From Cordilura impudica (Eukaryota; Arthropoda; Insecta; Diptera; Scathophagidae), in NCBI GenBank assembly GCA_963682025.1, contig OY821518.1:130926729-130990728 (forward strand): a DNA stretch of 64,000 bases. Direction: 5' to 3'. The position numbers and the translations under genes were made by a program. Shown here piece after piece: positions 1 to 13,700 of the stretch. Positions within the stretch are counted from its first letter, which is position 1. Every line of letters starts with the position of its first letter. Under the pieces are notes generated by a model. The model had not been told where the DNA came from and searched no databases. It saw nothing but the letters and a program-made list of their open reading frames with translations.

Positions 1-1110
1 CTCTACTTTTTACAATATACGTCAACGATTTATCAGAGCAACTAATGTACAGCAGTGTTCATATCTATGCTGATGATGTTCAATTATATACATGTATGTA
101 ATAACAACAAAAATACTGATGATTGCTTAAGTAAACTAAATGAGGATTTACATCGTGTTTTTATGTGGGCTTCATCCAATGGCCTTTGCTTGAATCCCAG
201 CAAATCTAAGTGTCTGGTGATTAATCCAAAATCCAAGAAATCAACTTTTGAACCAGAAGTTATACTAAACAATCAAGCAATTGAGATTGTAACAACAACA
301 AAGAATCTTGGTATAATTTTTAATAATAATTTTACATGGACTGATCACATAAACAGAGCTGCTGGAAAAACATGTGCTATGCTACGAATTCTGTGGAAAA
401 GACAATACTTTACACCGGTAAAGATTCGGTTATTACTTGCAAAAACATATATAATGCCAACTTTGTTATACGGATGTGAAGTTCTTTCGAGCTGTGATTA
501 TACGAGTTACAATAAATTGGAGAAAGCTTTTAACGCCATACTAAGGTATGTTTACGGCCTGAAGAAGTATGATTATATTACACCAGTTTTAAAAAAAATG
601 TATGGAGTTAGTTTCAGTGATTTACTAAAAATTCGTACCTTGACTTTATTACATAAAATTATATATACCCGTGAACCTTCTTATCTTTTTAATAGAATAT
701 CGTTCACTCGATCTCGCAGAACAAATGATTTAATACCAATTAGACATCGAACACAAACATCTGAATGGCAGTTTTTAATTAATTCAATTCGTCTTTGGAA
801 CTTGCTACCTTCAAACATTCAGTTCATAAGCAACGCAATGCAATTTAAAATGGCCCTCTTTAATTTCTATAATTAATTGGTTTTCTATTTTAAATCGCTT
901 TTAAATAACTAATTTTTATATTAAACTTTTTTATTATTATTTTATTTTGTTATTATATATTTTTTTATTATTTTTATTTGTTATTATACACAATGTTAAA
1001 TTTCCATACTACTATGTACCTAGTACTAATCCTGTACTTTAATTATAAGATTTTATGTCTTGTTGTATGGGAATTCGAAATAAATAAATAAAATAAAAAT
1101 AAATTTCAGG
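1..1110 (+). mobile_element. LINE 3' end (reverse transcriptase C-terminus and tail), broken
   Basis: The fragment enters from the left edge inside reverse transcriptase: bases 3-104 read [10 protein letters not shown] and the catalytic YADD, then stop. After a frameshift near base 90 the reading continues to a stop at 874-876, with NGLCLNPSKSKCLVI, LRILWKRQYFTPVKIRLL and IRLWNLLPSNIQ, the C-terminal region of jockey/I-type LINE ORF2. An AT-rich 3' UTR ends in an AATAAATAAAATAAAAAT tail near 1075-1110. The same family recurs at 10853-13290 and, as a fragment, near 39230-39600. The frameshift means this copy is dead. Confidence 0.8.
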
Positions 1111-1635
1111 GGCACATTGTCTGAGGTGATTGAACGTGTTATTATAACCGGGTATTAGCAATTTTTTTAAGTAAATGTTTTTAAAGTTGAGCCAGCTTGG
1201 TGGAAATTTTATCAGATTAGCAAGCCAAAAGTTTGTTCATCTGGAAACAAAATGAATGATTTTATTGTACAAAAATACAAAACTAGCTCTGAGCGTGCGT
1301 TAAAAATTGGTAGTTTAACTAAACAAAGTATAATTAACATCTCATAATCTCGATCTTAGAATTTTACCCCGAATTTGTTTAAACCTATTAGAAATTTTTG
1401 TGAAATAACATCAGGTAAAGCTTTCAAAAAAAATCTCTATATGCTAAAATTTAGAAGGAAGTGCAAATACAAAAGCAATAATTATTTTAGGATTTTTTTT
1501 TAATGACAAACTGAACAGGGGTCTTAAATTCTTTTTTGTTATTTGGATTTAGTGTAAGGAAAATACGTTAATTCACATATTTATGGGTTTTCTTTGAGAG
1601 AATTATATACGTGCACATTTTAAAATAAAACTCAC
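1111..1635. other. Intron 6 sequence, nothing recognised
   Basis: AT-rich sequence between the LINE tail and the exon 6 donor. No coding stretch, repeat pair or structured motif stands out on either strand. Confidence 0.6.
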
Positions 1636-1760
1636 CTCTTTTTCCTTAACCACAACATACCAGCTATGCTAGCAACTACTGACAGCCATAAAACTGAACT
1701 GAAATAGTTTATTAAGGCATAAACATTAGCCGATAATAACATCAGTAAAGACATAAGACA
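1636..1760 (-). CDS. Transporter exon 6 (last exon in window)
   Basis: The acceptor is TTGTTTTTAG before 1760; the donor GTGAG begins at 1635. The 125-bp exon codes residues 384-424 plus two bases, ending in MLWLRKK, as LATs read just before the C-terminal TM pair. The remaining exon(s) lie beyond the left edge. The intron that starts at 1635 contains the LINE fragment at 1-1110. Confidence 0.92.
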
Positions 1761-4700
1761 CTAAAAACAAACATTATTATTATTATTTGTAGTAGAAATT
1801 TAAAACGTATCACTTACTGAAAATATCAATGATGGTATGGGTGTCTGTTGTTTGATGTGAAATAGTTGAAAGAATTTTGGTAAATGTCCTTCTTGAGCTC
1901 CTGTTGCAAATAAACGAGCCGAGGTAAACAATACACCGTTTACTCCTCCAAATGTGCTCAAGGCTACAAATATTGGTACCATAAATGCCAAAGAACCAAA
2001 CATACGATTACCAAATGTTACTGCCACGGCCAGAGAACTCAACATTTCGGTTTTGGAGACTACAGCAAAATATGCAAGATTTACCAGTACATATATTCCT
2101 GTTACTAGAGGCATTGCAATCCAAATAGCGCGTGGTAAATTTCTGGAAGAAATAAAATTAACTTTAAACCGAAACAAATAACGGAAGTTTATAAATGTTG
2201 AGAAATAAAGGAAGCGTTTAAAAAGAACTAGAGAGAGAGAGAGAACTATACTGTTGTTAATGCTTTGGGATACCTACTACCAAATTCTTCAATCCCATAA
2301 TAACTAATGGCCAAACAAATTATTTAAAATACTCGTCTATCTCTGTGATTATTGTTATTGTAGCAGCACGTTTCTTTTTATTATTATCGTATTTTAATTT
2401 TCGTCCTGTTCTGCCGACTAAAGCATCTCACGGTCCCAAAACTGGGTTAACCCTTTTAGATGAGTCCAGCTACATCTAGGGTTTAATTGGGTTGATTAGG
2501 TGGTTGGCCATAGTGTCGAGTTCAATCCTTGCGACCTTGACTGTGGTATGAACACTCGTGTTTACTTAGGCAGACTGTTCCTCAGCCGCAACCAGTGTGG
2601 AAGACATCGGAGAACGATGTTTTCTCGATAACTGGCCATCAGTTACCATATCATGATTCACATTGCTTAGGACTGCACCTATATGTTGTTGGATCCAGCG
2701 GCTCCCTCAAGCATCGCTGTCTTGAGGGCTGTATTCTAGCAACTCTCGAGCTTCTTCCACTATGTATCGCTGACAAACTGGAACTATATCTTCAACATCT
2801 GAGTGTGTTCCTTTACTGTAAAGATCTTCGCTTCCTCATGTAAGAGGCTCTCTGAGAACTTTCGAACACAGCCCATTACTGTTTTGAGGGCTGCATTCTG
2901 GCAGTTCTGGAGCTTCTTCCACTTAGGGACCAAACTGACACTGCATAGTTTACCACTGACCGAAGAATCATTTTATATGTAGCTAAAAATATCTTAATAT
3001 TTCATTATCCAGACCCCAAGTGCTGCCTGCAAGCGACTTGAGGATCTAATTTTTCGTCCGCATTTTGTAGCAGCGGCATGCGCTGAGATCGAAAAAAAAG
3101 TGTGCCGAATGTAACCCCTAACATTTTAAGATGACTCAGGGTCGCTTTGACATCTAGTTCCAGCCTTACTTCTTTTTTCAAGTGGGGAAAAGTGTCACCT
3201 ACGATTTTGCTAGAGACAATTTCAACTTCCTCGCGCTGAAGGACTTTGTAAGGTCATTGAGGTGAACAGTTGCCTTGAGATCATCAATATTTTGGTCAAT
3301 AGTCACTATCGTAAAGTCGTTAATATACGATATTATATACATTTCCTGGGATGGGGGTGGTGCTAAACTCCACAAACGATTTTCGGCCCCACATTAAATT
3401 CACGGTCAATCTATTTGTGCTATTGAGGAGACTTGATGTCGCTATGTATCTGAAAAGGACGGTATGGTTGACAGTGTCATAGGTCTTTGACATGTCAAGT
3501 GCACGAAAATCCTTCTTTCACATGGAATTTTTTTTTTAATTAACCAACACTCAGGGGATGCTCCCTACAAATGCAGTGCATTGTGTGGATTTCGGGAAAA
3601 TAGGTTATGGGAAGGAGGAGAGAAGGAGTAGTGTTTGTGGATATTAGACTTAAATTTTATTAGATTATAACTGTCAGGAAAGACCTCTGCAGGGAGTTTA
3701 TTCCACATACGGCTAGTTCGACTGATAACCGTATTCTCTCTGTAATGCGTTGTGCGGTCAACTGGACAATAGACTACAAACGGATGTGATCTACTAGAGA
3801 AGCGGTTAGAGCGGACCGAAGCTCGGGCACTTGGGCGTAAATTCGCTAATCTCAGAAGAACATTTCCCATGGTAATATCTATAGAACAGTGCTACACAAC
3901 CCACATTCCGACGATGTTCTAATGAATCAATAGAGTTGGATACCCTACTGTCACTATTGAGCGCCAACGCCAACGCCAACGCCCTCCTTTGCACAACATC
4001 CAGTAGCTCCAAAATAGATTTTGAAGCTCATGCCCATATATGAGAGTTGTATTCCATTTTCGGTCGGATGTAAGTGGTATTGATTTTAAGGAGATCAGAA
4101 GGAGTGAAGTAATTTTTACACCGTTTTAGAAAACCAAGGCACTTGAATGCTTCTTTCGACACTTGAAAAACATGCTCGTTCCAACGAACATCACATTGAA
4201 TTCTCATGCCTAGAACATCAAGAGTATCCGCTTCCTCAATATCTATACCACCCATATATACAGATGACATTGTTGATTCCATGGCCCTAGGGGTCAACAT
4301 ACAACATTGAGTCTTCAGCGCATTAAAATCAACCCTATTCGCTTTACACGACTCCGAGACTGTTAACAGGTCTTGATTGAGTGTGTCATTCATTGTCTGC
4401 CCTTTGCCCCCCAACCTCCAAGAGGCTTGACCTACAATTAATGGAAAATGAATGAATGTCATCTGCGAAAGAGTATACAGAATTAAAAGTTTGAGAAAGA
4501 AGGTTGTTCAGAAAGATAAGGAAAAAAGAAGGAGAAAGAACGGAACCTTGGAGTACCCCTGAATTAAGCTGAAACTCATTAGATGAGACCCCATCAACAA
4601 CAACACGTATTGTTCGGTCTCTGAGAAAACTCGAATAAATCGAGAGAATTCATTACCGACCCCAAATGCAACAAGCTTTGATATCAATGCACCGTGCCAC

Positions 4701-7700
4701 ACATGATCGAATGCCTTGAAAATATCTAGAGCAACCACTTTACTTTCGCCAAAATTGCGAATGGATCGACTCCAGCGCTCAGAAAGTAGAGCCAGCAGGT
4801 CTCCCGTGGAACGATTTCTACGGAAGTCATACTGTCGATCATTAAGAAGTGAGTTGGCCTCTAGGTAGTTCACAAGATGGAAATTGATCATGCTCTCCAT
4901 CACCTTTCAGAGAGCAGAGTAGATTGCAATTGGACGGTAATTTTCAGGATTATTAGCCGCACCTTGATTTATCTGTGTGGTTATGACGGTGAAAGCAGTT
5001 GTTGCTTACGGTTACTGTGCTGGTGTTTTGTCAGCTGAAAGTGCTGCCTCAGATTGGTGAGGAGTAATGCCGCAAGTGTCTTTGCGACCGGTAACAGCTC
5101 TGTGGAGGATTATGTTGGTTAGCGCTTTGTTTTACTGTAGTTAAGATTTAGCTAATGGTGGAAAAATTTTATTTTACATACTTAAAGGATCAAGGACTTT
5201 TAAGAAGCTAATTATATTTCCCAAGAAGTTATTGTAATATCCAATTACTTTTTTGAAAAAAGGAAATAGAATTAAGAAGCTCAGCAAACAGTAATAAAAA
5301 TAATGGTATACTATATTATGAATGCCAGAGATCGTGGAAAAATCAAATCATAAAAACCACAACGAGCTCTTTTCAAAATATATCGATATATAAAATATAA
5401 GTTATTTATAAAAATTTTATTTATTAAATGCAAGTTGCGGTTACTCTGCAATTCAATTAATTTTTTTTTCAAATTTGAAAAAATTTATCTTCTCGTATAA
5501 TTTTAGCCCTCTTCATAAATTCATGACATATAAGGATTGCGCACGAAAAAACTTTAACATAAATGTACATATTTTGGAAAAGTTTTAGAAATTAAAATTG
5601 TTACATATTTATAATCAAATCAGCCCTACCAAATGTGATGAAATATTTGTTCGATATATTACTAATATTTGAAAATATTGTACTTTAAAATGGATTGTAA
5701 AGGAAAAGTATGTGAAAAAAATTATTTGAATTTTTAATAAAAATCCGAAAGGGGCTCTTAAAACAATCGCTTAAGAGGCGCAAAAGTTTCTCCGTAAACG
5801 TTTTCCTGGATTATTAAAAATTATCATGAATGCCTTACTATTAACAAAAGCCCAAGCAGTGACAGAAAAGAGGCTTATGCTGCCCCTACCCCCCTAACAA
5901 GGTTAGAAAAATATTGGCACTTTTTGAAAGAAAAATCCGAATATCTCGGGAAAAGCAGCTCTTTCGTAAGAGAAGCGAAAAGGAAGGCCGGATTCAAATA
6001 GTTTAAAGTACAAAAGGTGCCGGATCGAAACTTCAAAAAGAATATCAAGGCAAAAGAACTTAAACGTAATTTCATCACGAAGCATGCGGCATTATGGGCG
6101 ACTTCTCAGAGCTACAAGAAGTGAATTTTTACATAGCCGATACTAGGGGAAATGTCCGTGAAAAATAAGAGCCTAAAAAAAAATCCTGAAAAACTTTTTA
6201 GTTTGGCAGACTATTTGTAGTTGCGGGAAAAGAAGCAGCAGTGTGTGACACAACGGGTACGATTAAATCGGCTGATGAATGGAACAAAAAAAAATAATGT
6301 AAATTTCGTACTAAGTATATACATATATACATATGTATATATTAAAGTAGGTCAAATTGTAGGGGGCCGAAAAAATCTCCACATAATTTTATGTATCGTA
6401 CCCATATACGACATAAATCGATTTTTCATCGAAATTTTGGACGGTTCGAAAATGATTTTAGAGGTATGGTTCCTTGAGCAAATATACTTGTTATGGCCCA
6501 TAGTACCAGAATCGCGATGAGCCCATGGAGTAAAAATAATTGACCCACCCTAATATTTATATATATATATTTGTTCCTGATACTCCTGCAAGGAGAATAG
6601 GACCGCCAAAATTTCGTACTAAGAGATTCGAATCCACCAAACTGGCCAGAACAAAGGCTCATAAACAGATAATGGGTTTATTGAGCCAATTGTGTGCCAT
6701 GTGTTCCTTGGTGAATTGGTTCAATATCTTTTGTCAAGTTTGTTGTCCGCAAATAAGAAATCAGATGTTGAAGCTTTGAGTATTCAGACAAGACAAGACT
6801 GATTTTATTATTTCCGTTTTCTATGTCAATTTGTCATTTTGACATTTACTTATAATTAAGTGTTGCCAGAATTTTATAATTACTTAATAGCTATGGCTAT
6901 TTTGCCGCGAGGAGGCTACATACCTTCCCCCATGAAAAAAAATTATTTTAATTAATACATAAATAGATAATTTCATAAAGTAGGAACTGAGTATATATAT
7001 ATCTTATTTTTTTTTTACATATTTATATATTTTGAATTTTCTTATATATATATAGTTTGAATAAATTTTACGATGCAATATTTAGACTAATTTGAAAATA
7101 ACTAAATTTTTTTTTGATTTTCTTTATTGTCTACTTAAGTTTTTAGTACAATTCATTTCTGTTTGTGATTAATGTTAAAATATTATCTTATTGTTTTTGT
7201 TTTTTGTTTTAGTTTTTATTTTTTTTTTTTTTTTTGAGGTTATATTGAGGTTATATTTTTTGAGGTTATATTATATATTCATAACTCTATAATAAAAGTG
7301 ATGTCCAAACTCACGTTTTGTTCTTTAAGAGCTGTATGCAGCTTGCGAAGGAATCAAAAACTTCATATAAAAAAACGCTTCAGAAATGCTTAAGCAATTT
7401 TTCTGTCTAAAAATTTGTGTTGTTAGTCTGCAGCTTTTTAAAAAAGTAGTATTGTTTTTACTACTTTTTTTTATGTAAATTAAGTTAGGCAACCCAGGCT
7501 TCGAGCAGGAATATCAAATTCTTCGTTCTTTCTGAACGGAATTTTGACAGGAGAGGTAAGCATAAACAAAATGTAATAAGCTTAAAAAATTAGAAGTTAT
7601 TTTTAAGTTGCAAACATGGTTGTTTTCAATTTCAATTTCACAATTCTTAATAATAGACAGAAAACAGCTGATTGCAACTGTTGCACTGAAAGGTACTTTT

Positions 7701-10700
7701 GTGCTTTTTTTTTTCTTTAAGAAATATATGAAAATTTTCTGCTAAGATTCCTTAATAAGCTGCATACAGCTCTTTATCTAAAAATGCTGAAATTTTAAAT
7801 TTTTCTATTGTGTGATGATATAATGGTAATGATGATGTGATGCAAATTGTTACTGTCACGTTGGTTGGTGCTGTGCATTAATTAATCCTGATGCTATAAC
7901 TGTGGGTTGTGGCTGCAAATGCACTATTTGGGGTTGTGTTAATTGTAGTAATGAAAACCACTGCTAGTGCTGGCTGGTGATGGTGATGCAGAATGAGCCT
8001 GTCGATGTTTCTATTATTATCTGTTTCGGTGTGGTTTCTGTTGTTGTTGAATCTGATGAAGATGTCTTTGATGATGATGGTTGATGCGATGTTGATGGAT
8101 GATACGGTATATGGCAAAATGTTACGCAAAAAAAATTTTTCAATTTGTTTATCGAACAATGTAATTTTTCTGGGTAAAGATGATTGTTTGTGTCCCGATA
8201 CAATAATTATCTCCGACAAAACATGTAGATGTTTGACAAATTATTCAAAAATGTTTGACAAACGTACAAAGAAATCTTCTGATTTCTTGTCAATCCTTTT
8301 TATCTTCTTTTAATTTCTTGAAAATAAATAATTGATGTTGCGTCCAAAAAAGGATGCAATAAGTAGTTTAATATCACGTCGAGCCAATTGTGTACCATGT
8401 GTTGCTTGGTGAATTCGTTCAATATCTTTTGTCAACTTTGTTGTCCGCAAATAAGAAATCAGATGTTGAAGCTTTGAGTATTCAGACAAGACAAGACTGA
8501 TTTTATTATTTCCGTTTTCTATGTCAATTTGTCATTTTGACATTTACTTATAATTAAGTGTTGCCAGAATTTTATAATAACTTAATAGCTATGGCTATTT
8601 TGCCGCGAGGAGGCTACAGGGTTAAAGCAAAAAGAGTAAACATAATGCAAGATCATAAAGCAAGTCGCCAGCAATATCATACTTTTTGCTCGGAAATGCT
8701 CCCTGTATCTAGCAAAAGAATCATTGCAATTTATATTAAAATTGGTTACTTCCTTTAAAATTTATTGTTATTTATTTATGTCACAATTTTTATGTGCGCA
8801 ATCCTTATGTTTAACTACTTCCTCTTCGTATAGAAAATTTTATTCAAAGTTTTAAACTTAAGTTCCTTAAATTGTTTACTTTTCACTTAAAGAAATAACA
8901 CATCATTTTGGTGTCTAAAAGACTTTTCTCTGAAAGGTCTAAAAGCGAACGATAGAGAAAATGTAGAATACCCCACTGTTATTTAGTTGTTTTATTAAAT
9001 GTGTATTTTGTTATTGATTTCTAGCAGTTTTCTCTGTTGTCTAAATAAGCTCCTATAAACGTAAAGCTATTACTTCTTCTTAAGTGGTTTTGAGACTTAA
9101 GCTAAAACTTAAGTATATACGTAACTTTAGAGAATATTTTATTATTTGAAGGACTTTAGTATATTTAAAACTTAAATTCAAAATTCAAAGAATTTGCCAA
9201 GATTACAGTTTGTAGGGAATTCATTCAACGAATGTCAGTACATATAAACAAAAATCTTATCACTCATGCTTATCGAGAAGATTGCAAGTGTAGATGAGCT
9301 TGCGGTTCAATTTCAATCTGCTCTGACATATTATCAGAAAATTCCGTAATTAGTTTTACAAGTTGTTGGCATGTTCGATGGCCTTGCACGACATGTATTT
9401 GTCAGCAGACGTGTAACTTTTCTACTGAAAAATGCTTACATGTCGTGTCATCCCATTGCATCTGTAAAATACACACAGCATGTCAGGTGACACATCATCA
9501 GTTGATGTTGTTGATGTTATCTATAATTACACATGTACGTGGGGACACAAACAATTATATATTGCCTGTAAAACGCCAATTTTGATAGATAGGCGGGATT
9601 ATAGATGACTCGGAAAAGTGGCATGTCGTATAGAAGTCTAAGCCGTCTATATGATATAAGCGCGGTCACAGAATTTCCCGAACTGACAAAGAAAACACAA
9701 CAAATTTGGGAACAATTTCTTTTACTTCTCAATGTAAACTTCTTTTAGCTCGTTAATTTTTCCCATATTCAATAGCTTCAATAGTAAGAACTGTCTAGCT
9801 CTTTAAAACAGCCAGCAATCACAGACTCCACTTCTTCATTGTTGGCAAATCTTTTACCACCAAGCCATTTTTTCAAGTTTGGAAATAGAAAATAATCCGA
9901 GAGAGCTAAAACTGGCGAACAAGGTGCGTGAGGAAGCAATTCGAACTTTAATTCATACATTTCGGCCATCGCAATAGTCGATTTGGGAACTGGTGCATTG
10001 TCTTGATGAAACTACACTTTCTTGTTCGCCAAATGTGATCCTTTTTCACATAAACGCTGCAATAAATTGGCATAATACTCGCCGTTGATTGTTTTTCCTT
10101 TTTGAAGATAATCAATAAAAATTATACCACGCGCATCCTAATAAGTAGACGCCATAACTTAGCCTGTAGGTGGAACTGTCTTCGCCTTCTTTGGACATGA
10201 TTCTCCTATTTCAGTCCATTGTTTTGTCTGTTCCATTGTCTCAGATGTGAAGTGGTGGACCCATGCCTCATCCATGATTACGAATCGATGCAAAACTCTG
10301 CTTTATTGCGGTGAAACATCGCCAAACATTCTATTGAAACATTTGCACGACGCTGTTTTATTCTATTGTGAGCAAACGCAGAACCTATCTTGCAAACAGC
10401 TTTCTCATCTCCTTAGGTTCGGTCAATATGCGATACTCACACACCTTCAGCCGACGATCATACAATACCATTTTGTGGACTGGCTTAGCTGTTTCTGGTG
10501 TGGCCATGGCGATGGTCAACCACTGCGGGTTTCGTCTTTCCAGCTCGTACGGCATCATTTAATCTCTACCACCCAATATTTTATAGGCTTTAATATTGGT
10601 TGGACTGAGACCTTTCAAATGAAATTATTGAATTACACAACGGTGACCAATTTGTTCCATGTTTACAAATTCACTGAGATCTTTTACTTTTGATGGCTCC

Positions 10701-13700
10701 AAAACAAAAAATACTAAACACATACATTTTATAAGGTTGCCACTTTTCACTAAAGCATTTTTTTTTCAAACTACTGCCGCCATTTAAATTTCAAAATACT
10801 ACAGGCTGCAGTTGCTTTAAAAAAAGATTAACTTTTAAAATCAGTTTTTACGATGCGTGGATTAGTTTATATAAAATTTAATCCTGATGAACAGCCCATT
10901 AGAATCGATAATATAGAGGACCTTAACAATTTTTTTCCGGATATGTGTTTCCCTGATGACAGTAAATAGATGCTCCTTAGTTATGATTTATACATTTTTT
11001 TGTTATATATATTAACAACATTTATTCTATTATTGTTTCATATGTTTTTATTTTTTTTAATCACATTTGTTTATTTCTCTCTTAAACTCACTTTATTAAT
11101 TTTTGTTCTTAGTTTTCAATATGAACAATTCTGCGTTGCGTGCGTTGCTTATAAAAACAAATTTTTAAATTATGCCATCTCTTGTGGATAGTGTACCTTT
11201 TAGTTCCAAAGATGCAAACAACGATCTGGTATTAAAATATCTCATATTAATGCTCAGAGTTTAAGACCAAAAATAGATGAATTTCGTTATATATTTGAGA
11301 GGTCCGGCGTTGACATTATATGTGTATCTGAAACATGGTTCAAGGAATCTATTCCAGATGATATTGTTACCTTAAACAACTTCCAAATATATCGTTGTGA
11401 TCGGAAAACTCCTTGTGGAGGTGTGGCTATACATGTAAAAAACGGTATAATAAGTAAAATATGCAGCAATTCTAACGATTTTGATAACTTATATAATCAA
11501 AATGATAATTCGCATAATAATATAAATACTAAAATAGAATACTTATTTGTTGAAATTGTAGCCGGTGGTAAAAAATTACTTGTTGGATCTGTTTACAGAC
11601 CTAATTGTAGAGTAAATACAGGCAATTTTTTGGAAAAACTTAATACCCTCACTGTGAAATACGATGATGTAATAATATGTGGGCATTTTAATTCAAACAT
11701 ACTTATTGAAAACCGGCTTATAAATGACATGCAATCTATTGGCTTTACACCAACAAATACCATAACTCCAACTCATTGCTACAAATAGCACATTACTGGA
11801 CATATTTTTTGTCAGTAATACGAACAAAAACATGATCTTATTTTTCTGTCTTATGACTTCCGGCTGCAGTATGTATCCGAAACAGTTACTTATTATGACT
11901 TTCATAAAATAACCGATAATGTTCTGACCCGTGAGTTTTACAGTATTGATTGGGATTCAATCTATTATATGCCCTCAGTGGATGATCAGCTCAATTTTTT
12001 AGAACACAACATACTAAACGTTTTTAAAAGGTCAGTTCCAGTTAGAACGTTTAAACAGGACTTTAAGAATAAACCATGGTTCAGTAGGGAAATTAAAACG
12101 GCAATTGGAAAATTTTTAAAACTGATAATTTGCATATAGAATTTAAAAATGCACGAAGAGATGCTAATATGAAAATAAAAAACGCAAAATCTGAATTCTA
12201 TTCGCATCGTTTTTCATCTGCAATCGGATCTAAGAAAACGTGGAGAGTCATACGTGAAATTGGTATAGGTAAATCACCTTGCAGAGTAGAAACTGATGTT
12301 AACATTAATGAGATAAATAAGGCTTTCACAAAACTTCCAAAAAAACTTCCGGTTATTATGACCAAAATCTACCCTCTAATATTAGCTGCAACCCATTTAG
12401 CTTTGATTGTGTATGTGAAGCAGATGTATTGTCCACATGTCTTGCTATTAAATCAAACGCAGTTGGGTTTGATGAACTTCACCCTAAATTTTTAAAAATA
12501 ATTATCCACCAATTGTTACCATATATCACTTATATATTCAATAATATAATTACAAAATGCATTTTCCCTACAAACTGGAAGTTTGCTAAAAAAAAATACC
12601 AATACCTAAATCTAGCAAGGAATATCGACCTATTGCCATCTTACCTTATTTATCAAAAGTATTTGAACGTTTACTCCATCAACAATGAAATAAATTCATT
12701 AATGATAATAATTTATTAACGAACAGACAATCCGGATTTAGACCAAAGCACAGTTGCATAAAGGCTTATATGATGTTTCTGAAGAAATACGGCGACGTAT
12801 CGATGCTGATGACGTAGCACTACTTGTTCTACTGGATCATTCCAAAGCTTTTGATATGGTAGATCATGATGTTCTTTGCTTCAAGCTACATAAAAAGTTT
12901 AATTTCTCTTTATTTTCTACTCGATTGTTATCATCGTATTTATCAGGTCGCTCTCAGTCTGTCTTTGTAAATAATAAAACTTCTTATTCTTTGCCAGTTT
13001 TAAAGGGTGTGCCGCAGGTTTCTATACTTGGACCTCTACTTTTTACGATATATGTTAATGATCTACCTCGACAACTGCAATACTATGATATACGAAAACT
13101 TTATTTCAAAATTTCAATTCTATGTGAATTCAATCCGTCTTTGGAACTCGCTACCATCAAATCTTAAATTTATAAGCAACGCCCAACAGTTTAAGAAACA
13201 AACTTTTAAATTTTATGCATAATTCTATTTATTTATTTTTTTTCGTCCTCTTTGCTTTGTTAGTCAATTTTTCCTTAACTTTTTTATATAAGTTAACAAA
13301 CAAAACATTTTGTTTAGTTAATTCTAAATACTCCCTCCCATTCTCTTTAATTTCTCATGTTTGCTGTGTTCGCTTTGTTAATCAATTTGTTTAAGTTCAA
13401 TAAATTATGTTGTGGCTCAAATTGCATTGTGTGTCGCAGCTATAGAATATTTTGTCACAAGCCAATCGATAATATGCTTTGTGGGCGAAAGAACAAAATT
13501 CAATGTAAACAATAATTGTTGCGTCTCATATTGCATTATGTGTCGCAACAGTACTCTGTTCTTTCGATTGGTAAACTAGGTCATTAATGCAGACGATAAA
13601 ATGTTTAACTTATTATTTTTAACAAAAAGTCCCAAAAATTGTCAAGTGGGCAATAAACTATTGAGAAAGACCCAATGTTGTCAAATGGGCATTAATTATT

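Larger units (their letters stand above)
6691..8618 (-). mobile_element. Small internally deleted LTR-type element, minus orientation
   Basis: Two near-identical 230-bp direct repeats (6691-6920 and 8389-8618) begin TGTAGCC and end CACA when read on the minus strand, as LTRs do. Just before the minus-strand 3' LTR is a purine run (GGGGGAAGG, plus-strand 6921-6934), the expected polypurine tract. The internal part is only 1.47 kb and contains a separate MITE (7328-7773). No RT, protease or integrase is visible. A minus-strand reading at 8203-7964 ([13 protein letters not shown], then a Ser/Thr-rich linker) is weakly copia-like. I found no matching target duplication and no clear tRNA site, so class is uncertain. 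Confidence 0.55.

Noticed and set aside
10247..10693. 148-codon plus-strand frame
   Set aside because: It is the antisense shadow of the mariner transposase relic on the minus strand.
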